Shown here one piece after another: positions 34,716 through 43,315 of a stretch of 55,279 bases of DNA (within the stretch, counting starts at the first letter, position 1; each line of letters opens with the position of its first letter). The DNA lies in NCBI GenBank assembly GCA_002722705.1, contig PBMP01000019.1:1-55279 (forward strand), given 5' to 3'. A program made the translations under genes and the position numbers. Source of the stretch: Pseudobdellovibrionaceae bacterium (GTDB lineage: Bacteria > Bdellovibrionota > UBA1018 > UBA6935). A model generated the notes under the pieces. The model saw only the letters and a program-made list of their open reading frames with translations, was not told the origin of the DNA and searched no databases.

Positions 34716-35419
34716 GTATTTTATTTTTAGGTTTCATGATTTTTTCAAACTTGATCTTTGCAAAGCAATCGCCGGTTCCTTTACAAACGATTCGAACCAA
34801 TGAAGTGACTTTTTATCGTGCACCTTCGTGGTTAAAAAAAAGAAGATTGAATCAAGTGATTCATCGAGTTTCTCGTTATTTTGAGTGGGATGTTCGACGG
34901 GTTCCCGTTCAAATGTATGAATCACCAGTGGAAATGCAGCGAGTCCATCATCTTAAATTTCCGGTCATGGCTGTGACTATAAGAAATCCTTTAGGAATAC
35001 ACCTAGGGCAGGGGGTAAATAATCAAAATTTTGATCAAGTTTTTGGACACGAACTTGGACATGTGATTTTGATTCAAAAATATAAAAGGGCGATTCCAGC
35101 CTGGTTAGAGGAGGGGCTGGTCAATCATGCAGTTCATAGAGGAAAAGTTGACTATTCTTTTTTGAAAAATGAGTTAAAAACAAGACCAATCACTTGGAAT
35201 CATCCTGCTTTCGCAAAGAGTCCCGAGGAGGCTCGATTTTTATATCAACTCTCATTAGCTCTTGCTGAGCTTTTAGATCGTCGATGTGATCTTCCTGATT
35301 TATTGCAACTGAGTGTCGGAAAAAAGTTAGAGATTTATCTTAAAAATACATGTGAGATTGATGATCTCGATGTTGCTGTGAGGAAATGGATTGCTCAGAA
35401 AAGTCGAAATAGTGGCTAA
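34712..35419 (+). CDS. Exported metallopeptidase-like (gluzincin) protein
   Basis: A 235-residue protein. GTG 34712 is chosen because it overlaps the transporter stop (GTGA), has GGAAGG 8 bases upstream and yields a signal peptide (VSILFLGFMIFSNLIFA). The active-site pattern is HELGH followed about 20 residues later by WLEEGLVNH, the third ligand Glu, as in peptidase-MA-like gluzincins. The rest is helical. It is the last gene of a four-gene chain (HAD, YkgJ, EamA, this), all overlapping by 1-4 bp. Substrate unknown. Confidence 0.75.
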   Translation: MSILFLGFMIFSNLIFAKQSPVPLQTIRTNEVTFYRAPSWLKKRRLNQVIHRVSRYFEWDVRRVPVQMYESPVEMQRVHHLKFPVMAVTIRNPLGIHLGQGVNNQNFDQVFGHELGHVILIQKYKRAIPAWLEEGLVNHAVHRGKVDYSFLKNELKTRPITWNHPAFAKSPEEARFLYQLSLALAELLDRRCDLPDLLQLSVGKKLEIYLKNTCEIDDLDVAVRKWIAQKSRNSG

Positions 35420-35435
35420 AAAAACACGATTTTAG

Positions 35436-35463
35436 TTGAAATTTAGATCTGCTGGTCTAAAGT
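35436..35463 (+). promoter_or_regulatory. Sigma-70-type promoter upstream of ahcY
   Basis: TTGAAA (35436-35441), a 16-bp spacer and TAAAGT (35458-35463). The transcript would start near 35470, so an internal ATG (35476 or 35500) may be the start used. Confidence 0.4.
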
Positions 35464-35469
35464 CTAGGC

Positions 35470-36855
35470 ATGCATATGACTAGAAAACCCGAAGGTAAGA
35501 TGGAGATAAATGTTCCAATGACAAAAGATGGACAAAGAGATTTTAAGGTTTGTGAAGCAGCGATGAATGATCCTCAAGTGTTTGAAGATCTTGCTCGTTG
35601 GGGAAGAAAAGAGATTGAAATTGCAGAATCCGAAATGCCAGGTTTGATGGCTCTTCGCTCTGAATTTGGTTCATCTCAACCTTTAAAAGGTGCGAGAATC
35701 GCCGGTTGTTTACATATGACTATTCAAACCGCTGTTTTAATCGAGACGCTTACAGCTCTTGGAGCGGAGGTTCGGTGGTCTTCGTGCAATATCTATTCGA
35801 CACAAGATCACGCTGCTGTTGCAATGGCCGCAGCGGGAATTCCTGTCTTTGCTTGGAAGGGCGAGACAGAAGAGGAAGCGGCTTGGTGTATTGAGCAGAC
35901 CATTGAGGGTTGGGGGCCTGAAGGTTACAATCTGATCTTAGATGATGGTGGTGATTTGACAAATATGATGCATGAAGATCGTTACGATGAGATTATGTCT
36001 CGTATTATTGGGATTTCTGAAGAAACGACTACCGGTGTTCATAATCTTGAGAAGCTTGCAGCAGAAGGACTTTTAAAGGTCCCAGCGATTAACATTAATG
36101 ACTCTGTGACTAAATCGAAGTTTGATAATTTGTACGGATGTAGAGAGTCTCTTGCCGATGGAATTAAAAGAGCAACAGATACAATGATTGCAGGAAAGGT
36201 TGTTGCAGTTGCTGGGTACGGAGATGTTGGAAAGGGATGCGCTCACTCGATGCGAAGCTATGGTGCACGAGTATTGGTGACTGAAATTGACCCGATCTGT
36301 GCACTTCAAGCAGCGATGGAAGGATTTGAGGTTGTTACAATGGAAGATGCAGCTCCTGAGGCTGATATCTTTGTTACCACAACAGGATGTTGCGATATTG
36401 TCACTGAACAGCACTTCAATGTAATGAAAGATGGTGCGATTGTTTGTAATATTGGCCACTTTGATATTGAAATTGATATGGCTTGGTTGAATGCAAATTC
36501 ACAAATGGAAGAGATTAAACCTCAAGTGGATATTCATACTTTAAAGAATGGTCATAAAGTGATTGTTCTTGCGAAAGGACGACTTGTGAATTTGGGATGT
36601 GCCACTGGTCATCCTTCATTTGTGATGAGTAATTCATTTACCAATCAAGTTTTAGCTCAAATTGAACTTTATAAGAATATTAAGACCTATCCAGAGAAGA
36701 AGGTGTATCGTTTACCGAAACAACTGGATGAGAAAGTTGCCGCTCTTCATTTAGATAAGATTGGAGTTAAACTCACTGAGTTGACTCCTAAGCAGTCTTC
36801 TTATCTTGGAATTGACAAAAAAGGTCCGTTTAAGCCGGAACACTACCGTTATTAA
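35470..36855 (+). CDS. ahcY: Adenosylhomocysteinase
   Basis: Up to 461 residues. It hydrolyses S-adenosylhomocysteine to adenosine and homocysteine, relieving inhibition of methyltransferases. Signatures: [67 protein letters not shown], the NAD-binding [10 protein letters not shown] and the C-terminal KPEHYRY. The start is uncertain among ATG 35470, 35476 and 35500; the last has GAAGG four bases upstream and lies a better distance from the likely transcription start. It is followed by a strong terminator. Confidence 0.96.
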   Translation: MHMTRKPEGKMEINVPMTKDGQRDFKVCEAAMNDPQVFEDLARWGRKEIEIAESEMPGLMALRSEFGSSQPLKGARIAGCLHMTIQTAVLIETLTALGAEVRWSSCNIYSTQDHAAVAMAAAGIPVFAWKGETEEEAAWCIEQTIEGWGPEGYNLILDDGGDLTNMMHEDRYDEIMSRIIGISEETTTGVHNLEKLAAEGLLKVPAININDSVTKSKFDNLYGCRESLADGIKRATDTMIAGKVVAVAGYGDVGKGCAHSMRSYGARVLVTEIDPICALQAAMEGFEVVTMEDAAPEADIFVTTTGCCDIVTEQHFNVMKDGAIVCNIGHFDIEIDMAWLNANSQMEEIKPQVDIHTLKNGHKVIVLAKGRLVNLGCATGHPSFVMSNSFTNQVLAQIELYKNIKTYPEKKVYRLPKQLDEKVAALHLDKIGVKLTELTPKQSSYLGIDKKGPFKPEHYRY

Positions 36856-36886
36856 TCTCATTGAAAAGATTTTTATCTTTGTTAAG

Positions 36887-36917
36887 AAACGGGTGACCTT
36901 GAGTCGCCCGTTTTTGT
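36887..36917 (+). terminator. Rho-independent terminator after ahcY
   Basis: AAACGGGTGAC (36887-36897), loop CTTGA, GTCGCCCGTTT (36903-36913): an 11-bp stem with one G-T pair, followed by a T-rich tail. It ends about 20 bp before metG, so metG should have its own promoter or depend on read-through. Confidence 0.88.
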
Positions 36918-36936
36918 TTTGATCTAAGGAAATTAT

Positions 36937-38646
36937 ATGAAACGTAAACATTTAGTTACTTCAGCTTTGCCCTATGCAAATGACCCGCTTCATTTTGGTC
37001 ATCTTGCGGGAGTTTATCTCCCTGCGGATGTTTATGTAAGACATTTAAAGAAACAAGGTCATGATGTTCTTCATATTTGTGGTTCAGACGAGCACGGAGT
37101 CGCAATTATGTTGGGAGCTGAAAAAGAAGGCAAAGATTATCAAACTTATGTGAATGAATGGCATGAAGACCATCGAAGTCTTTTTGAGGGATATGGAATT
37201 GAATTCGAAGTCTTTGGGCAAACTTCTTCGAAGAACCACGAAGAAGAAGTTTTAAAATGGTTTCATGCTTTGTATGAAGGGGGGTACATTGAAAAAAAAT
37301 CTGAACCCCAGCTTTATTGTATCAGTGATCAGATGTTTTTACCTGATCGCTATGTGGAAGGGACCTGTTATGAGTGCGGGTATGAAAAAGCACGGGGAGA
37401 TGAATGTCCAGAGTGTGGAACCTGGATAGAGGCAACTCGCTTGATTCGCCCTCGAAGCACGGTCAGCGGAAGCTCGGATATTGAAATCAGAGAAGCGAGT
37501 CATTATTACTTGATGTTATCGAAGTTTGAATCTGAATATCGTTCCTGGTACGCAGAGAAAAAAGGACAGTGGAGAAAGCTTGTTTCAGGTTTTGTTGGAG
37601 GGCTTCTTGAAAATGGAATGGTAGATCGAGCGATCTCTCGTGATTTAAAATGGGGAATTCCAGTGCCACTTCCCGAGGCAGAAGGAAAAAGGCTTTATGT
37701 TTGGTTTGATGCTCCTATTGGATATGTCAGTAATACAAAAGAATACCTTGAAAAAAACAGACCTCAAGAAGACTATTTAAAAGACTGGTGGTTAAATCCA
37801 GAAGTTGAAATTTCTCATTTTCTTGGAAAAGATAATATTATTTTTCATGCACTGATATGGCCTTGTATGTGTATGGGTTCTCGACGCGCATTACACGCAA
37901 AACAAGTCTATGCTCAAGAGTTTTTAAATCTAGAAGGAAGACAATTCTCAAAGTCAGCAGGTTGGACGATTGATGCAAAAAAAGCATTAGAAGACTTTGG
38001 AGAAGATAATTTAAGGTTTGCTTTGTTGCAAATGATTCCAGAGACCGGAGATACAAACTTCACTTTTGATGGTCTTGCTCAATCAAATGCAGAGTTTGGA
38101 AATAAAGTAGGAAATTTTGTTCATCGTGTTTTAAGTTTTATGAATAAAAAATGGCCGGATGGTTTGTCGTCTCAAGCATTTGCTTCAATAGGAAACGATC
38201 CTCATTTACAAGTAATTGAAGATGGAATAAAAAAAATTCAAACAGAGTTAAATCAATCTCAACTTTCTAAAGCAATTGTAGAATTGATGAATTTTGGTCA
38301 GACTGCGAATGAGTTTTTTCATGCTGCAGAACCTTGGAAGGTCATTAAAGAAGATGAAGCTCAGGCTGAAAGACTGATTGCACTTTCAGTGATTCATATT
38401 GCTGCCATTGGAATTGTATTAGAACCTTTTGTTCCTCATCTTTCGAATCGTTTGATGCAATCTTTTGAACACTATTTTTCAAAAACAACAGAGGCGGAAG
38501 TTTATCAAGGGAACTTTGAAAGTCTGATGAAGGCTTTTGAAAAAGGATTCAAATTATCAGCTCCACCAGAGGTTTTGATGCCAAGGATTGATTCGGATTT
38601 GATTGAGCAATGGAAGAATTCACTCTTTTCAAATGCAAAAGATTAG
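36937..38646 (+). CDS. metG: Methionine--tRNA ligase
   Basis: A 569-residue class I aminoacyl-tRNA synthetase. The N-terminus reads VTSALPYANDPLHFGHLAG, with HFGH as the HIGH motif. A Cys4 zinc knuckle follows (CYECG ... CPECG, about 145-165), then WFDAPIGYVS, the tRNA-binding GKDNIIFH, and FSKSAG as the KMSKS equivalent, ahead of the helical anticodon-binding domain. It lacks the C-terminal EMAP/Trbp111-like domain of longer enzymes, so it is the short form. A TAAGGA site precedes the ATG. Confidence 0.95.
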   Translation: MKRKHLVTSALPYANDPLHFGHLAGVYLPADVYVRHLKKQGHDVLHICGSDEHGVAIMLGAEKEGKDYQTYVNEWHEDHRSLFEGYGIEFEVFGQTSSKNHEEEVLKWFHALYEGGYIEKKSEPQLYCISDQMFLPDRYVEGTCYECGYEKARGDECPECGTWIEATRLIRPRSTVSGSSDIEIREASHYYLMLSKFESEYRSWYAEKKGQWRKLVSGFVGGLLENGMVDRAISRDLKWGIPVPLPEAEGKRLYVWFDAPIGYVSNTKEYLEKNRPQEDYLKDWWLNPEVEISHFLGKDNIIFHALIWPCMCMGSRRALHAKQVYAQEFLNLEGRQFSKSAGWTIDAKKALEDFGEDNLRFALLQMIPETGDTNFTFDGLAQSNAEFGNKVGNFVHRVLSFMNKKWPDGLSSQAFASIGNDPHLQVIEDGIKKIQTELNQSQLSKAIVELMNFGQTANEFFHAAEPWKVIKEDEAQAERLIALSVIHIAAIGIVLEPFVPHLSNRLMQSFEHYFSKTTEAEVYQGNFESLMKAFEKGFKLSAPPEVLMPRIDSDLIEQWKNSLFSNAKD

Positions 38647-38849
38647 ATTGTTTTAGTTTTTAAAAAACAACTCTTACTATTCTATTGACATATATTTTTT
38701 TACTTTATTTTTGAAGTAACGCAAAAAGGTATACTTTTTTTTTATTTATTTTTAGGGGGTAAATAATCCGTATTTATTTTAATAGGTTAAAATCCCTTTT
38801 AGCTGATTTATAGAGTCTGGTACAGATGACAAAATAAAACTCTTCCCCT

Positions 38850-40127
38850 ATGCTCACTCCCACGAGCTACAAAGAATGTATTTCAATGGATTTGAAAACA
38901 CATCAGAGGGAAAGGGCAACGCTTTTGAAACGATCGTTCGGTTTATTTTTTAATTTAGAAACTTTGTTCGTAGTTTTGATGATTTCTACATCTCATTTGG
39001 GATTTGCTGAACTCACTCCTAAACAGCGAGATCAGTGGGTGTCTGATGAATCTTTTATTCAGACAGTGAGTGAGTCCAATGGGAATGAAGTTATTTCGTA
39101 TGATTATCCCTATCCTATTGATCAAGAACACTCAGGCCAGGTGTTAAAAGCAGTTGAGGCTTTTACTGCACAACAAATCGAGCAAGATCCAAATTTACAA
39201 CTCTACATTATGCATGCGGCTCACCCTGAAGATTGGGAACTAGAGTCATCCGAGCGTTTAAGAAGTAAGCATCAAGCTCAAGTCTCTTTTGCAAGTGAAG
39301 AGGTCAGTTTAAAAGAAAAAAGAAAACGTCTTAAGAAGCTGATTCTTTGGAGGGTTTCTGTATCGACAGGAACATCTTTACTCTTGTTGACTTGGAATCA
39401 ATGGGACATGAGTTTGTCTTCGCCGGCCTTTCGAACTCCTTTGATTGCGGGAATGATGACAATGATTCTAACCATGTGGAATGCACCGATTTCCCTTCGT
39501 TGGGTAGAAGTCAAGGGGTGGCTTCCTCGTTTTCAGAGATGGAAAAAAAAGTACAAAAAGGCTCATCAGCAATCGAGTGTGACTGAATCATTATTAAAGC
39601 AGTGGTTAGTGCTCTCTGCTTATAACACTATTTATTCTTATTCAATTACACCCCTTCAGAAGATGAACTTCAGTGAATGGTTTTCTTCTCCGGTCTTATT
39701 AGAAGCCTTGGGAATGGGAGCGATGACTGCAGCTATGGGGGTGGGATCACGAGGCTTAATTATTCGTTTAGCCTCAGAGAAAGCAAATCGTTTGATTCAT
39801 GAGTTTCCCTCTCAAAGGCATTATTTTGAGGCCCGGTTTGATCTTCTTGTGACGATTTTGGCGACTTATGTTTCGGTAGTCACCACACTTGAGAATTTAG
39901 GTCATTCAGAAATGAGAGTAGCTGTCGTTGGACTCGGTTCATTGGGGGTTATTCAGTATGCCTATGCAAAGTGGCCGAGGGTTCGGGCGTTGGCTTTATG
40001 GTTAATGCCTTTTCTTCCTTCTTGGATAAAGAAATTCCAGGAGTTTCAGTTTAGGGCAGAAGATGAAATCCGTTCTACCGTTGAAACATGCAGAGTTCTC
40101 TTTAGAAAAGTGGTTACTGGATACTGA
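38850..40127 (+). CDS. Integral membrane protein of unknown function
   Basis: A 425-residue protein. A hydrophobic segment near residues 35-52 (LFVVLMISTSHLGFA) may be a signal; the next 100 residues are soluble, then four or more TM helices follow (LWRVSVSTGTSLLLLTW, TPLIAGMMTMILTMW, ALGMGAMTAAMGVG, LLVTILATYVSVVTTL, ALALWLMPFLPSW). I recognise no family. The start is uncertain: the ATG at 38850 has no Shine-Dalgarno, and an in-frame ATG at 38886 would also keep the hydrophobic segment. Confidence 0.6.
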   Translation: MLTPTSYKECISMDLKTHQRERATLLKRSFGLFFNLETLFVVLMISTSHLGFAELTPKQRDQWVSDESFIQTVSESNGNEVISYDYPYPIDQEHSGQVLKAVEAFTAQQIEQDPNLQLYIMHAAHPEDWELESSERLRSKHQAQVSFASEEVSLKEKRKRLKKLILWRVSVSTGTSLLLLTWNQWDMSLSSPAFRTPLIAGMMTMILTMWNAPISLRWVEVKGWLPRFQRWKKKYKKAHQQSSVTESLLKQWLVLSAYNTIYSYSITPLQKMNFSEWFSSPVLLEALGMGAMTAAMGVGSRGLIIRLASEKANRLIHEFPSQRHYFEARFDLLVTILATYVSVVTTLENLGHSEMRVAVVGLGSLGVIQYAYAKWPRVRALALWLMPFLPSWIKKFQEFQFRAEDEIRSTVETCRVLFRKVVTGY

Positions 40128-40167
40128 TTTTTTGTATTTACGGTGTTTTGTGCCATAATGAAGCTCT

Positions 40168-40617
40168 GTGAGCAAGTTACTAACAAAGTGTAAAAAACCA
40201 CTTCTTTATTTGTTTGTTGGATTATCATTGGGACTTTTTGTTTACTATGCGTCAAAAAGACGAGACCTATCTCGAGAAAAAAAAGGCTGGGAAAAAAACC
40301 GCGTTTTGCTCGAGGAATTGGATAAAGAACAAACGGAGCTAGCTAAGCTTATTCGTCGGTATGGCGGAGAGGGGCATTGTCAAAGTGACATTGATTGTGG
40401 AGTTCTTGGCATTGGAGTCAAAGCTTGCTGCGAATATAAAGATTATTTTTTGTATTCGATTCGAGATGCAGATTTAAGTAAACTCAGAGCCTCGGTTCTT
40501 CAGTTTAATAAAAATGCGAGAAAAATGATCAACTTAAGTTTGAAGGTTCCTTCATGCGGAAATCCTCCAATCGATCCTGTTTGTAAAAAAGGGCGTTGTG
40601 TGGTGGTCCGAAAGTAA
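40168..40617 (+). CDS. Cys-rich single-pass membrane protein
   Basis: A 149-residue protein starting at GTG. A TM anchor (LLYLFVGLSLGLFVYYA) follows a short basic N-terminus. Beyond it is a helical stretch and then a Cys-rich domain with HCQSDIDCG, KACC, SCGNPPIDPVC and GRC, likely disulfide-bonded outside the cytoplasm. The CxxDxDC motif is common in secreted proteins of myxobacterial and related lineages. No function can be assigned. The Shine-Dalgarno is weak. Confidence 0.6.
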   Translation: MSKLLTKCKKPLLYLFVGLSLGLFVYYASKRRDLSREKKGWEKNRVLLEELDKEQTELAKLIRRYGGEGHCQSDIDCGVLGIGVKACCEYKDYFLYSIRDADLSKLRASVLQFNKNARKMINLSLKVPSCGNPPIDPVCKKGRCVVVRK

Positions 40618-40667
40618 GATAAAGTCTCTTTGTTTCACTTACACCTATGAAAAATCAGGAGTCCAAG

Positions 40668-41798
40668 ATGAATGTGATTGATTCAGTGGTAGAACGCTAC
40701 TCAAAGGCTTCAAAAGTTCAAGAAGCCGCTCTTTGTTGTCCGGTCGATTATAATCCAGAGTTTTTAAAAGTAATTCCTCAGGAAGTCATTGAAAAGGATT
40801 ATGGTTGTGGAGACCCTTCTCAATATGTGCGCTCAGGAGAGACCGTTTTAGATTTGGGCTCAGGAACTGGAAAAATTTGTTTTATTGCTTCGCAGGTTGT
40901 CGGTCATCAAGGCAAGGTGATCGGGGTGGATATGAATGACGATATGCTTGAGGTTGCTCGAGCAGCACAAACCGTCGTTTCTGATAGAATCGGTTACTCT
41001 AATGTTGAGTTTAAAAAAGGGAAAATAGAGGACCTCAAAGAGGATCGAACAGCGGTTATTCAGTTTCTTAAGAAGAACCCAATTGATTCAGATCAATCAC
41101 TTCAAAAATTTGAAACATGGAAAGAGCAACAGCTTAGAGAAGCTCCTTTAATTGAGGATGATTCGATTGATGTTGTCGTGAGTAACTGTGTTTTAAATCT
41201 GGTTTCAGATGAAAAAAAGAAAGTTTTGTTTGAAGAAATTTTTAGGGTTTTAAAAAAAGGCGGAAGAGCCGTTATTAGCGATATTGTGGCAGATGAAAAA
41301 GTTCCTCTGAAAATGAGAAATGACCCTGAACTCTGGAGTGGATGTATTTCAGGAGCCTTTGAAGAGGCTGAATTTATAAAAGCATTTCAAGATGCTGGAT
41401 TTTATGGAATGCAAATTCTGAAAAGAGATACAAAACCTTGGCAAACTGTTGAAGGAATTGAGTTTCGGTCAGTAACGGTTGTCGCTTATAAGGGAAAACA
41501 GGGAGCATGCTTTGATCATCACGAAGCACTCGTTTACAGGGGGCCATTTTCATCAGTAACAGATGACGATGGGCATACTTTTGTGAGAGGAGAGCGAGTA
41601 GCTGTTTGTCGAAAAACTTATGAGATATTTAAAAAAGAACCCTATGATTCTTTTTTTGAGACAATTGAACCTTTAAATTCAGTTTCAGAAAAAGAAGCAA
41701 AGCCATTTCCGTGCACCAAGGGGTGGATTAAAAGAACTCCAGAGGAAACAAAAGGAAAAGGTTATTCGAAAACGACAGAGTCTTCTTCTTGTTGTTAG
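40668..41798 (+). CDS. ArsM-like SAM-dependent methyltransferase with Cys-Cys tail
   Basis: A 376-residue methyltransferase; ATG 40668 is chosen because CAGGAG lies six bases upstream (an in-frame ATG at 40647 precedes that site). The Rossmann motif is VLDLGSGTGKICF, with GVDMNDDML for SAM. Three Cys sit as in arsenite methyltransferases: Cys47 in YGCGDP, Cys174 in SNCVLNL and Cys226 in GCISGA, plus a Cys-Cys pair at 23-24. A 40-residue insert follows IEDL. The C-terminal 125 residues carry further Cys and end in SSSCC. Family role: methylation of trivalent arsenic. No ars operon is nearby, so the substrate could differ. An ahcY gene lies 4 kb upstream but is not in the same operon. Confidence 0.75.
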   Translation: MNVIDSVVERYSKASKVQEAALCCPVDYNPEFLKVIPQEVIEKDYGCGDPSQYVRSGETVLDLGSGTGKICFIASQVVGHQGKVIGVDMNDDMLEVARAAQTVVSDRIGYSNVEFKKGKIEDLKEDRTAVIQFLKKNPIDSDQSLQKFETWKEQQLREAPLIEDDSIDVVVSNCVLNLVSDEKKKVLFEEIFRVLKKGGRAVISDIVADEKVPLKMRNDPELWSGCISGAFEEAEFIKAFQDAGFYGMQILKRDTKPWQTVEGIEFRSVTVVAYKGKQGACFDHHEALVYRGPFSSVTDDDGHTFVRGERVAVCRKTYEIFKKEPYDSFFETIEPLNSVSEKEAKPFPCTKGWIKRTPEETKGKGYSKTTESSSCC

Positions 41799-43000
41799 TC
41801 GATTAATTTCAGTTCAGCCCAAATTGGAAGATGATCAGAGGCTTGTTTTTGAGAAGCAAATTCTTCATTGACCCATGCATAACAGGTTTTTTGTTTCCTT
41901 TGGTATGAAATAAGAACTTTTCCAGAAGGAGCAGAGGGAACTTTTTTGGCGTTACAACCCCAGTCGTTATAGATGTATTTTGGGCGATAGACCCCGGATT
42001 TTATGATTTGAAAGTGCTGACTCGTCACAAGGTAATCAAGAGTTGCTTCAATAGGCTCTTTTTGAATGAGTGAAGATCCCCAGTAAGTTGCAGGAGGTTT
42101 TTTCATCCAGAGCTTCATTTTTTTAAAGAGCCTTTGTAGGACGGGCGCTCCTTCTTTTGTCTTCTTTTGATAGTCAACGTTCCAGTCTCCCATTGCGATG
42201 ATTCGGTCGTTCTTTGAGAGGGGTTCAAGCGCAAGAGTATCAGCAACTGAAGGGGAGGTGGATCCGGTGAGATACCATTCTAAAAAGCGAAGCTGATCAG
42301 CATTTCTTGCGATATTCATTGAGTTTTTTTGACCAAATTCGAACGAAGGAACTGTATGTAAAAGAATGATATGAACTGGTTTTTGTTCAATCTCTAGCGT
42401 TAGGTCTGTAAAGTTTTTATCAAAAAGCTCAATGTCTTCTGGAATTGGATTACCATGAGCGTCCCGAAAAGAAGTAAGGTCTCTTTCTGGAAAAACCTCC
42501 TTCCATTTTAATTTTGAGAATACTTTTTTATTTTTGATTTTATTCTTAAAAAGCAGTCCTGTTGAATACTGTCCGGGAAAAACTCCAAAATTGAGTGGAT
42601 CTGCAAGAGTTCTTGAATACGGTGCGTTTGGATTTGTTTCATATTGACCCTTTTCGTTTCTTTTGGCTTGGTTTCCTGTGTTTGCGGGATCAAAGCTCCA
42701 ACGAGAATTTGAGTGTCCAATTAATTTCGCAATTCTTTTTAAGTTTAATCCACGAGAATTGAATTCGGAATTGGGAACTCCTGGAAGGTCATATTGAATT
42801 TCATTCAGAGAGAGTAAATCCCATGGATGTGTTTTAAAAAAGGCTAAAACTGACTGTCCTTGTGTGGATTGTTGATCTCTGGTTTTAAAGATTTTTTGAG
42901 TATCAAATTCTTTGATATTCCAATGAATGACACGAAACGCATATGCTGGTGTTGTTGTTCCAAGTACCCCAATGACCATCCAGTTCCAAAAATTTTGCAT
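41795..43000 (-). CDS. Secreted endonuclease/exonuclease/phosphatase-fold protein
   Basis: A 401-residue protein with a signal peptide (WMVIGVLGTTTPAYA) and an EEP fold: HWNIKEFD at the first strand, LLSLNEIQYD with the metal-binding Glu, GDWNVD with the Asp/Asn pair, and SDHLPIWAEL with the catalytic Asp-His. Members hydrolyse phosphodiesters: DNase I-like nucleases, sphingomyelinases and phosphatases. Being exported, it may act on extracellular DNA or lipid. It is convergent with the ArsM-like gene with a 4-bp overlap. No clear Shine-Dalgarno is seen before the ATG. Confidence 0.8.
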   Translation of the reverse strand: MQNFWNWMVIGVLGTTTPAYAFRVIHWNIKEFDTQKIFKTRDQQSTQGQSVLAFFKTHPWDLLSLNEIQYDLPGVPNSEFNSRGLNLKRIAKLIGHSNSRWSFDPANTGNQAKRNEKGQYETNPNAPYSRTLADPLNFGVFPGQYSTGLLFKNKIKNKKVFSKLKWKEVFPERDLTSFRDAHGNPIPEDIELFDKNFTDLTLEIEQKPVHIILLHTVPSFEFGQKNSMNIARNADQLRFLEWYLTGSTSPSVADTLALEPLSKNDRIIAMGDWNVDYQKKTKEGAPVLQRLFKKMKLWMKKPPATYWGSSLIQKEPIEATLDYLVTSQHFQIIKSGVYRPKYIYNDWGCNAKKVPSAPSGKVLISYQRKQKTCYAWVNEEFASQKQASDHLPIWAELKLID

Positions 43001-43165
43001 ACAGGATGACTATCGTTTTTGACAGGTTCTTGGAATAACTGAGTGATTCTAAAGGTCCTAATTCGGTTTTAAGAAGGGGTGACGAGCCATGCAGAGCAAA
43101 AAAAGAAAATACTGAAAAAGTATTTTCAAGTTGTTTCCATAGAAGACAGTGAGTAGAATGGTCTC

Positions 43166-43315
43166 ATGCAAATTCATGACCCATTAGAGAAGTTATTTGA
43201 TCAAGGCCTTTTGACTCCAGTTGTGACGCTTTCTTTGTCTGTCGGGATTATTGGTGCGGTGGTGACTGGTTATTATGCAGCCTACAAAATTGTAGTTTTG
43301 TACGGAGCCTATTAA
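43166..43315 (+). CDS. Possible 49-residue single-pass membrane protein
   Basis: An open frame from ATG 43166 to TAA 43315, encoding a short charged N-terminus (MQIHDPLEKLFDQG) and one long hydrophobic segment (VVTLSLSVGIIGAVVTGYYA) rich in Gly and Ala, then AYKIVVLYGAY. The composition is that of a TM helix and not of random AT-rich DNA. It lies alone on the plus strand between two minus-strand genes, and its last 4 bp overlap the end of the hydrolase gene. No strong ribosome site is visible, so confidence is limited. Confidence 0.4.
   Translation: MQIHDPLEKLFDQGLLTPVVTLSLSVGIIGAVVTGYYAAYKIVVLYGAY

Noticed and set aside
38685-38713. TTGACA after metG as a promoter
   Set aside because: No matching -10 at proper spacing; the stretch is simply T-rich.
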